A stretch of 64,000 bases of DNA from Cymodocea nodosa (taxonomy: Eukaryota > Streptophyta > Magnoliopsida > Alismatales > Cymodoceaceae). Shown piece by piece: positions 35,880 to 45,909 of the stretch. The notes beneath the pieces were generated by a model that did no database searches, was not told the origin of the DNA, and was given only the letters and a program-made list of their open reading frames with translations. The DNA lies in contig JAZBRI010000008.1 of the NCBI GenBank assembly GCA_036874045.1, forward strand, positions 5,719,001-5,783,000, in the 5' to 3' direction. Positions within the stretch are counted from its first letter, which is position 1; every line of letters begins with the position of its first letter. The position numbers and the translations under genes are program-made.

Positions 35880-37920
35880 TGTATGCTTACCTAGCACGAC
35901 ACTAGAAAAATTGTTTGGATCTCCAGCAACGCACCAGAAAAACTTTGATTTGTTAACTTCTGTTTTTTACTTAGTTAATTTATCTTTATGCCTATTCCTT
36001 TTTAGAAGTAAACAAAACACCTTTCACACAAATTAGATATTAATTCGAATTTGTATTTTAATTGTAAGTGCACAGTGTCTATTGTATTAGTGTGTAAGTA
36101 CAGGTCGATCCCACAGGGAATTGCTTAAGAATTGAGAACTGTTCCATTTTTAACAATCAAATTTATATATTCAATAAGCTCTCTGTTGAGTTACAGTTAT
36201 CTTAACAAACAAAGTTCGTTGAATTATGGCTAACTCAACGGACTAGCCTCGTGGACTTATGTTAACTCCACGAGCTTGCATTTCCTATTTAATACTGCTA
36301 TTTACACAGGAATTCGGCCAACCATTGGGCGGTTCCACAAATTGTAAATAACATCAATTAAGCTCTTTAATGTTAGTAAACATTGGATTTATCATTAGGC
36401 AATACTAGCATTCAGATAATTCAAACAGTAACCATTAAAATCTTTAAGTCTTTTGAACGAACCAATTTCAGTAAACTATAAAACTAAAACAAACATAAAA
36501 CAATCACAATACTGACAAAGATAACATTAATCACGATATAACACAAACAATACAACACTCAAATACTAAGTATAAACATAGATAAGTTGTTTTTGGTATT
36601 TTTGTTTTGATATGAGCATGGAAATGGGAGAAAGGTGAAATGTAAAGTAATCTCAATCAATAGTAAATACTTCCGTCACTACATGTGATGCGATTACACC
36701 ACTAAAAATTAAACCACTTACAATTCTGTCTCCTCTCCCTATAGAATCGCGAGTCCAGAATTGCAAGATGATCTCATCTTCAGCATACAGGCATCAACCC
36801 GAAACCAAGGCTAGAAGCTTTACGATCTCCTGAAATATGAGTCGGCGCTTGGTGAAAATGGCTTCCCTTCCTGCGACGTGATCACTCCTCATAGTGGTTG
36901 TCAAGCATTGTGTTTGGCTCAGAATCGACCCAACATCAGGAAAGTATCCTCACAGACCTCCGATGGTTGGTGATTATGGTGGTGGTGATAATGGTTGGTG
37001 TGGTACTTCAGAGAATTACCGACATTGATCCTCCTCTACACACACTGGCCATACCCATCGATCGCACACACTTTACTTCTTTTCTTTTATATTTCTTTAG
37101 TGGTAATTGCTTCTGCTTGAATGGTCGGATGGATTTCCTTCATTCATATCAACGACGATGATTTGTTCTCCTTGCGCAATACGTGTAATTGTGGTTTTTT
37201 TCCTTCCAACTATCCTATTTCTGCAACCGCTACAATGGCATATTAAAAAATAAATAGTCTGTGGAGTTATAGATAACTCAACAGACTTTCTTCGTTGATT
37301 TAACTATAAAACACGTGCATAAATTTAACTATCCGATGCTCAGGTGCATTTCGGATACTTACAGATTTAACTATCTGATGCTCAGATGAATTTCGAATAG
37401 TTACAAATAACTCACTGATATATAACTTAAGTCAATCTACTAGATCACGACATGTTTCATCAGCAATTTTATAATAAAAGGAACATTTCAAAGAGTTACT
37501 AGTCTAACTATCCGATGCCCAAATGCATTTCGGATAGTTATAGATAACTCATCGAAAGTTCACTTAAGTCATGCATTATAGTTTCAACACGTGTACTTCA
37601 GGAAATAATAAAATATTCTTTTAAAATATAACTGTTCGGTAATTTAAACATAACTTTTCAGAATATATTCGGTATGTTAAACATAACTATCCAAAATAAC
37701 AGAAAATTTGGATACTTAAGAATTTCACAGCCTGCAATTTATCGACAGTTCAGAAATATACTAAATTAACATTAATTTCACGAAATTAAGCAGATTCTTT
37801 AATTAGAGCTTATAACAGTGCAATTATAACATAATGGCTTAATTCTCATATGATAAGCTAAATATTATGCAATTAATCATCATTTAACCGTTAATATTAT
37901 GCACTTTTTCATTCTAAACA
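35880..37920 (-). repeat. Gypsy2 5' LTR
   Basis: 2041 bp, uninterrupted. It gives the reference structure for the interrupted 3' LTR and for the two solo LTRs of the same family. It contains the cgttgagtta set (about 36180-36260), a GC-richer stretch (about 36730-37050) and the ccgaaa/ttcgga module (about 37320-37720). Confidence 0.92.
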
Positions 37921-37925
37921 ATATG

Positions 37926-39300
37926 TCAATATAGGATTTACTTAGAGAGCGATAGTACTCCATCTAGAATTCCATAGAGACAACTGAACCTGAACATTAA
38001 GGACGTTGTAAAGAAAGAAATCATCAAGTGGTTGGACCATGGCATAATTTATCCTATCTCCGATAGTTCTTAGGTTAGCTCTATACAGGTAGTCCCAAAG
38101 AAGTCAGGTATCATTGTAGTTGAAAACGGTAGCCATGAGCTCGTTCCCACGAGAGTGCAAGTAAGATGACAAGTATGTATAGACTATAGAAAGCTTAACA
38201 CCGCCACTAGGAAAGACTACTTTCCTTTACCTTTTATAGATCAAATGTTAGAGAAACTAGCGGGACAAGAGTATTACTGTTTCTTAGATGGTTACTCTAG
38301 CTACAATTAAATCCCCGTCACACCTTGTGATCAGGATAAGACCACATTCACTTGTCCATTTGGTACTTTTGCATTCCAGCACATGCCTTTTGGTTTATGT
38401 AATGCTCCAGCAACATTTCAAAGGTGCATGATTGGTATGTTTTCGAATGTAGTGGATAATTTTTTAGAGATTTTTATGGATGACTTCTCTATAATTGGAC
38501 CTTCTTTTGATTCATGCCTTCAGAATCTAGAATTAGTGTTAAAAAGGTTTATAGAGAAGAAATTAGTTTTAAGTTGGGAAAAATGTCACTTCATGGTTCA
38601 GCAGGGTATTGTGTTGGGTCATGTAGTATCTAAGAATGAGTTGGAAGTTAATAGGGCAAAAGTAGATCTCATAGCCAACCTACCAATCCCTAAATCTATA
38701 AAAGATATAAGAGCATTCTTGGGCCATGCAGGCTTTTATAGACGGTTTATTAAGGATTTTAGTAAAATTGCCTGTCCATTAATACTATTATTATCAAAGG
38801 ACACATCATTTGAATTTTCAAAAGATTGTCATGATGCCTTTGAGGAGCTTAAGAGAGTCCTAGTCTCTGCACCTATTGTGCACCCTTTGATTTGGTCTCA
38901 CCCATTCGAGTTGAGGTGTGATGCCTCAGACTATGCAGTAGAGGTAGTTCTAGGACAAAGGATAGATAACTTACCTAGGGTGATTTACTATACAACAAAA
39001 ACCTTAAACCCGACCCAAGTAAACTACACTGTTATAGAGAAGGAATTCTTAGCCATAGTGTTTGCCCCATTCTTATCTTCTAGGGTAAAAAACTATCATT
39101 TACACCGATCACTTAGCCATCAAGTTCTTGTTAACTAAGCAAGACGCAAAAGCTAGGCTAGTTAGGTGGATCCTCCTACTTCAAGAATTTGATATAGAAA
39201 TATGAGATAAGAAAGGTAGTGAAAACATTGTGGCTGACCATTTGTCTTGTCTTGTCACACCCTAAGAGGGAGTACCTATTGGTGATTCATTCCCTGATCA
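37926..39300 (+). pseudogene. Gypsy1 reverse transcriptase and RNase H region (fossil)
   Basis: Resumes after the atatg duplication. Blocks: IIKWLDHGIIYPISDSS, CIDYRKLNTATRKDYFPLPF, FLDGYSSYN, MPFGLCNAPATFQRCM (38383), FMDDF (about 38475), GHAGFYRRFIKDFSKIACPL, then RNase H LRCDASDYAVEVVLGQ (about 38912) and NYTVIEKEFLAIVFA. The Athila-like wording is very close to Gypsy2. Fossil copy. Confidence 0.9.
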
Positions 39301-39359
39301 ACAGTTGATGGCGGTAACTCCAGTCCCTTGGTTTGCTAACATTGTAAACTACTTGGTGA

Positions 39360-40563
39360 CAAAGTGAGTGCCTAAAAATTGGTCAGGCCAACAAATTAAG
39401 AGATTTATAGCCAAGGCAAGAGAATACCATTGGGATGATCCATATCTCTTCAAATCTTGTCAAGACTTGATTATAAGAAGATGCATCCTTGACTTCGAAG
39501 TTCATAGTGTGCTATCTTTTTGTCATGACCAACCCGTAGGTGGTCATCTCAATCCTCTTAAGACGGCCACAAAGGTTTTGCAATGTGGTTTCTTCTAGCC
39601 CATGCTGCATAAGGATGCATATTTTTTTGTAAAGAACTATGCTGAATGTCAAAAGGTGGGCAGACTTACAAGGAGAAACATGATGCTGCTCACTCCTATT
39701 ATTGAGGTAGAGATATTTGATGTTTGGGGTATTGACTTCATGAGACTATTCCCTAACTTTAGAGGTTTCACATACATTCTCTTGGTCATTGATTATGTGT
39801 CAAAATGGGTGGAGGCCATACCCACTCGCACTTGTGACTTAAGAGTCGTAGTAAATTTTATTAAGAGTCACATCTTTGTTAGGTTTGGCATTCCACAAGC
39901 TATTTTAAGTGATAGGGGCACCCACTTTTGTAACAGGAGTTTTGAAGCATTAATGAAAAGATATGGTGTAATGCATAAAATGAGTACCCCTAATCACCCA
40001 CAAACAAATGGGCAAGTGGAAAATGCCAATAAATAGATTAAGCAAATATTAGAAAAGATAGTAGGAAAGTCAACAAAAGACTAGGCTGAAAAATTAGATG
40101 AGGCATTATGGGCTTACCGTACAACATATAAGTCAATTTTGAAACTGTCTCCATATAGAGTAGTGTATGGAAAAGCATGTCACCTACCGGTGGCACTAGA
40201 ACATAAGGCCTTATGGGCAATAAAGGGGCTTAATTTAGATCTAAAAGCTGCTGGTAGTAAAAGATCTTTCCAACTAGTTGAGCTTGAAGAAATAAGGCGC
40301 GAGGCATATGAGAATTCGAGTATTGCTAAGGAGCAAAACAAGGTATTTCATGATAGCAAACTTTTACGCTAGGATTTTGAAATAGGGCAGCAAGTATTAT
40401 TATACAATTCAAGATTGCATCTATTTCCCAGAAAACTCAGATCTAGGTGGACTAGACCTTTTGTGGTTAAAAGTATATTCCCGCATGGAGCAGTAGAAAT
40501 AGAAGATCCTAAGAGTGGGAGCTTAACTAAGGTCAATGGCCATCATCTTAAACCATTTCTATA
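39360..40563 (+). pseudogene. Gypsy1 integrase region (fossil)
   Basis: Blocks: FCHDQPVGGHLNP and VLQCGFF (zinc-binding part, about 39519-39595), CQKVGRLTRRNMM, VEIFDVWGIDFM with core Asp (about 39708), YVSKWVEAIPTRTCD, FGIPQAILSDRGTHFCN with second core Asp (about 39887), NHPQTNGQVENANK, and C-terminal LSPYRVVYGKACHLPVALEH and [10 protein letters not shown] (to about 40561). Gag begins shortly downstream. Confidence 0.9.
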
Positions 40564-40736
40564 GTAGGGTTTCGTGGGTCGTGGATCTAGTATGGGTTTA
40601 AGCCCTGCTATTTACATGTAAATGTCTAGTAGTTTTATTTCTTTTCTTTTTGTTTCTGTTATGATTGTTGTAATATTTATTTAATCCCTATGTGTTGTTT
40701 TATTATTTGAATTATGTACTTAATTTTGTATAAAAC

Positions 40737-41860
40737 TTGCTCCTCATCTTGTTTGATGATGCAGGTATTGGATATGTAGATCTTCCCAATGTGAGTCTTT
40801 CTTTTAGATTACTAGTACTTTTGCTCGTACTTTTGAGTGGCTGTTTTATTTTTTTTATGCAAACCTTTGGTTGGGTGAGAGATAGTACATTGAGACTAGT
40901 TAGAGGGGGGATTGGAAATGAGCGTGATGAACTAGATAGTGTAGAACCCATGGTGAACCAAGAATTACAATCACTAGAGGATATCTGTTACCTTAGGGTT
41001 CACAACCACCCTTCTTGTCTATACTTACCACCCATAGATGGGCAAAAATTTGAACTTCATATGAACTATGTCAATCAATTGCCCTAGTACCATGGATTAG
41101 ACAAGGAGGACGCATATGTCTTTTTAAACGACTTTAATGATGTGTGTAACATGGTCAGCTTGCTGAATGTGCCAATAGATGCCATCAAGCTTAGATTTGT
41201 GCCCTTTGCTCTTCGTGACGGTGCAAAACTTTAGTTGCACACCTTGCCAGCCGAGCCCATCCATACCTGGACTGACTTTGTGTAGTATTCCTAAAGAAAT
41301 TTCACCCTTTGCACAAAACAATCCAAGCTAAAAATGCAATCTTAGGTATCAACCAACAACTCCATGAACCCTTTTGGAAGTATTTTGATCGTTTCAACAA
41401 GATGTTGGCTAAATGCCCTAATCATGGATTGTCGCAATCTAAGCAATGTCAAGCATTGTATGAAGGACTTGATTATAACACAAAGCTGATGTTGGAGTCC
41501 ATGTGTCCTAGACATTTCATGCACTTGAATGAGAGTAGAGTGTGGGAGGTATTGGTTGATCTAGCTGAAAGAACCATAGAGATGGAGACTTCCATAGACA
41601 AGATGTATGATAGATCACCAGCTAGGGGGATGCATTCTATAGACCCTATGATTGGTATGGAGGCAAGGATGTCCTCCATGTTCAAGAAGATGGAAGATCT
41701 CATCATCTCACAACAAAAAGGAAAAAACCTTGTTATTGGAGTTCATTGTATTGCATGTGGAATGCAGGGTCATGTTATTGAGGATTGTCTAGTAGTTCAA
41801 GGCCAGGATGTAGAATAAGTGGATGCTATAGGTGTGGGACAACAAATGTTCCAACCTTCT
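40737..41860 (+). pseudogene. Gypsy1 gag region, placed after integrase (fossil)
   Basis: Blocks: LEDICYLRVHNHPSCLYLPP, GQKFELHMNYVNQLP (about 40975-41085), DAYVFLNDFNDVCNM, IDAIKLRFVPFALRDG (to about 41220), EPFWKYFDRFNKMLAKCPNH, CQALYEGLDYNTKLMLESMC (to about 41505), and a CCHC zinc knuckle CIACGMQGHVIEDC (41747-41788). This is the Retrotrans_gag-type capsid region of Athila-like elements. A pyrimidine-rich stretch ending gatgcag lies just upstream (about 40738-40764) and could act as a splice acceptor for a gag message; that is inference. Fossil copy. Confidence 0.88.
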
Positions 41861-43092
41861 TCCCATTATACCCTGGGATGGCAAAGCCATCCCAATTTTT
41901 CGAGAAGACAACAAGGATTACCATCGCCCATGACAAAACATCAATTGGCTGAAGTACCTGCATTATAAGACCGGATGACAATTTTGGAAAAGAGATTTAC
42001 TGAGATTGAAAAAGAGATTTAGTCAATGTTATTGCTAAGTGGACAAACAATGTCGATTCTCACGAATCACAATTAGTCCATAAAGAACATGGAAGCTTAA
42101 TTGGAAAGGTTGAATGCCCAACATGGAGGGTGAGCATAGGGGGAACTTCCGAGTAACACTATTCCCAACCCTCGTATGACCAATGTGCATGCTGCGTAGG
42201 GGGAGATTCGAGGGTCTGATCCCTTATCATCGTCTTAGTGAGTTGTGAGGCTTGGTTTATAATAAAAAAAAAAAAAGAGAAGAAAAATAAAAAAATTATG
42301 GTGTTTAAAAAAAGAAAGAAAGAAGGAACAAAACAAAAACATCATTTGGGTAGAATGGGGGTGTGAAGTCACTTGGAAAGTGAGAGTGAAGTGGATGTCA
42401 ATAAAAACTCCTAAGTGATGGTGTGTAATGACATATTAGTGTCTAATCCCTTGTTCACTAGTCATAGACTAACAACTATGACAGGAAGGGAGGGGACCCA
42501 CCTATTTATTTTTATTCAGCTTTGCATGCTTGCACTTTGGTTTATTTCTCTTTGGTGTGAAGTGAGGGTGTGAATCCTTTTGTGTAAGGCAGATGGTTCT
42601 CTTGAACGGGTAACTCCCTATTCACTATCTAAGGCAAGTTTATTCAATCTAAGGAACAAGTGAGGGAATGATGTGAGGTTAAGCCACCACCATATGCCCA
42701 AAGATCTTAATACGGTAATGAATCAAATAGTCTTTCATTTGGTTGTTAGATCACTTCTTTACCTCTTTTACCTTTGATTCTCTTTTGTGTTTTGTTTTCT
42801 TATGTGTTTTATGTATTGATTTTTCATAGTTTTATTTTGTTTTCTTTCTTTTTATTTATTTTATTTTGATTTGGACTTTGTAGGTATGTCCTCTACAAAC
42901 CCTTCAGAGACACAACTCTGCCTCTTTGGTGACTTAAAGGTTTAACGGTTTGCTGCATATGCTAAATGCAGTCGTGCTCCCTACGAAAGTGGCCTAGGTT
43001 AGATTTGTTTATTTTGTTGCTTTTGCTTTATTTTTCATTAGGAGTGTTTCTCATGTGGGCTATTTACTTCTTTATAGATCTAGTTCTTTACT
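41861..43092 (+). other. Gypsy1 3' non-coding region
   Basis: Remains of a gag tail (to about 42200), an A-rich simple stretch (about 42265-42340), then a region without coding signal up to the polypurine tract. Confidence 0.55.
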
Positions 43093-43123
43093 AAGGGACT
43101 AGCAAAGGCTAGGTATGGGGGTG
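43093..43123 (+). promoter_or_regulatory. Gypsy1 polypurine tract
   Basis: aagggactagcaaaggctag then gtatgggggtg immediately before the 3' LTR; it is closely similar to the Gypsy2 tract. It proves that gag lies inside the element. Confidence 0.88.
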
Positions 43124-43180
43124 TGTAAAGTCAAGATTTGTACATTTTATTATATGTTAATGTTATGCGAAGAGAAGTGC

Positions 43181-45391
43181 TATTTAGAATGAAAAAGTGC
43201 ATATTATTAATGGTTAAATGATAGTTAATTGCATAATATTTAGCTTATCATATGAGAATTAAGTTATTATATCATAATTGCACTGTTATATGCTTTAATT
43301 AAAGAATCTGCTTAATTTTGGGGAATTAATGTTAATTTAGTACATTTCTGAAGTGTCGTTAAGTTGTAGGTTGTGAAATCCTTAAGTATCTGAATTTTCT
43401 GATATTTCTGATAGTTATGTTTAACATACTGAACATGTATCAGATAGTTATGTTTAACATATCGAACAATTATGTTTTAAAAGAATATTTTATTATTTCT
43501 TGAAGTATACGTGTTGAAACCATAATGCATGACTTAAGTGAACTTTCGGTGAGTTATCTCTAACTATCCGAAATTGCAGCTGAGCATCGAATAGTTATAT
43601 GTGTAACTCTCCGAAATCTCCTTTTATTTATAAAATAGCTGTGGACACGTGTCATGTTCTAGGAAAGTGACTTAAGTGGATTTTCAGTGAGTTATCTGTA
43701 ACTATCCGAAATGCATCTGAGCATCAGATAGTTAAACTTGTAACTCTCCAAAATGTTTTTTTTATTATTAAACTGCTAATGACACGTGTCGAGATCTGGT
43801 AGATTTATTTAAGTTATATATCGGTGAGTTATCTGTAACTATCCGAAATTCACCTAAGCCTCAGATAGTTAAGTTTGTAAGTATCCGAAATGCATCTAAG
43901 CATCGAATAGTTAAATTTATGCATGTGTTTTATAGTTAAATCAATGACGTAAGTCTGTTGAGTTATTTGTAACTCCACAGACTATTTATTTTCTAATATG
44001 TCACTGTAGCGGTTGCAGAAATAGGATAGTTGGAAGGAAAAACCACAATCGCACGTATCGCGCAAGGAGAAGAAATCATCGTCGTTGATATAAAGGAAAG
44101 AAATACAACCGACCATTCAAGCAGAAGTAGTTACTACTAAAGAAATATAAAAGAAAAAAAGAAGAAGAAGAGGGTGTGATCGATGGGTATGGCTAGTGTG
44201 TATAGAGGAGGAGCACCGAGCTTTCTACAGATAGTGTCGGCAATTCTCTGAAGTACCACACCAACCATTATCACCACCACATTATCACAACCATAATCAC
44301 CAACCATCGGAGGTCTGTGAGGATACTTTCTTGATGTCGGGTCGATTCTGAGCCAAACACAGTGCCTGACAACCATTGTGAGGAGTGATTGCGTCACGGG
44401 AAGGGAAGCCATTTTCACCAAGCGCCAACTCATATCTCAGGAGATTGTAAAGCTTCTAGCCTTGGTTTTGGGTTGATGCTTGTATGCTAAAGAGGAGATT
44501 ATCTTGCAATTTTGGACTCGCGATTCTATAGGGAGAGGAGATAGAATTGTAAGTGGTTTAATTTTCAGTGGTGTAATCGTGTCGCATGTAGTGACAGAAG
44601 TATTTACTATCGACTGAGATTACTTTACATTTCACCTTTCGCCCAGTTCCATGCTCATATCAAAACAAAAATACCAACAACAACTTATCTGTGTTTATAT
44701 TTTGTATTTGAGTGTTGTATTGTTTGTGTTGTATCGTGATTAATGTTATCTTTGTTAGTGTTGTGATTGTTTTATGTTTGTTTTAGTTTTACAGTTTACT
44801 GAAATTGGTTCATTCAAAAGACTAAAAGATTTTAATGGTTACTATTTGAATTATCTGAATGTTAGTATGGCTTAATGATAAATCTAATATTCACTAACAT
44901 TAAAGAGCTTAATTATGTTATTTACAATATGTGGAACCACCCAATGGTTAGCCGAATTCCTCTATAAATAGCAGTATTAAATAGGAAATGCAGGCTTGTG
45001 GAGTTAACTTAAGTCCACGAGGTTAGTCCGTTGAGTTAGCCATAACTCAACGAACTTTTTCCGTAGAGTTAATTGTAATTCAACGAAGAGCTTATTGAAT
45101 ATATAAATTTGATTGTTAAAAACGGAACAGTTCTCAATTCTTAAGCAATTCACTATGGGATCGACCTGTACTTGCACACTAATACAATAGACACTATGCA
45201 CTTGTAAATAAAATACAAATTGGAATTAATATCTAATTTGTGTGAAAGGTTGTTTGTTTACTTCTAAAAAAAAGGAATAGACATAAAGATAAATTAACTA
45301 AGTAAAAATAGAAGTTAACAAATCCAAGTTTTTCTAGTGCGTTGCTGGAGATCTAAACAAGTTTTCTGGTGTCGTGCTAGCCAAGCGAACA
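43181..45391 (+). mobile_element. Solo LTR of the Gypsy2 family (copy 1)
   Basis: 2211 bp inserted in the Copia2 3' LTR with a perfect agtgc duplication (43176-43180 and 45392-45396). It begins tatttagaatgaaaaagtgc and ends ggtgtcgtgctagccaagcg then aaca, in plus orientation. No internal genes. It carries clear forms of the ccgaaa module (43530-43930) and of the cgttgagtta set (about 45000-45085). Confidence 0.92.
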
Positions 45392-45684
45392 AGTGCAGAA
45401 AGGGAGAAGCTTGGACTCGTGGAGAAGAAAGAAGAAGGCAAAGGAGAAAAAATGTGTGAAGCAAATACAAAAACACCAAGGTTTAACGTGGTTCCCCAAT
45501 TGGGTACGTCCACGGATGGAGCTTAACTGATTGATTCTCTCTAGGTGATCACAAAGGGATACAAGATTCATCATCCTTCAAAAAGCACATGTTGGGGGTC
45601 TATTTATAACATTTGTGTACCCCAAGTGGCTAAGGACAAAACTACCCCTATGTGTAACAAACTAATTCAAGACACATAATAACA

Positions 45685-45699
45685 ATCTCCACCTTGCCT
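45685..45699 (-). promoter_or_regulatory. Copia2 polypurine tract
   Basis: On the minus strand this reads caaggtggagatt, directly before the 3' LTR edge at 45684. Confidence 0.75.
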
Positions 45700-45909
45700 T
45701 GAATTTACAAACTCCAGCTAGAACCAAACAAATTTCCATCTTCAAAAGACCTGAAGTGTCAACTATAAGCAAACACATTAAGTAAGTCTAAGCAATGCTT
45801 AAACTTGCTTTCAAGAATGCCTTTCGTAAACATATCGGTTGGATTGTCATGTGTGTTGATCTTCAAAATCTTCACGCGATCTTCTATTCTAAGAAAGTGA
45901 TAACGAACA

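Larger units (their letters stand above)
19601..37920 (-). mobile_element. Gypsy2: long Athila-like Ty3/gypsy element with captured gene
   Basis: An 18.3-kb minus-strand element inserted in the Gypsy1 RT region, with a perfect duplication atatg (19596-19600 and 37921-37925). LTRs are 19601-23194 (3' LTR, holding a 1.54-kb solo LTR) and 35880-37920 (5' LTR, 2041 bp). In element orientation they begin tgtttagaatg and end aagcatac(a). The internal region is about 12.7 kb. Parts in reading order (right to left): primer site, CCHC block, protease, reverse transcriptase, RNase H, integrase, extra long coding region, gag, F-box gene copy, polypurine tract. LTR copies differ at about 5% in the stretch compared. 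Broken a dozen or more times. Confidence 0.9.

Noticed and set aside
40737-41860. Idea that the 3' gag is a separate nested element or a chance fusion
   Set aside because: No LTR edge or target duplication separates it from the integrase. The polypurine tract and LTR follow in the right orientation, and the same order is seen in two other elements.
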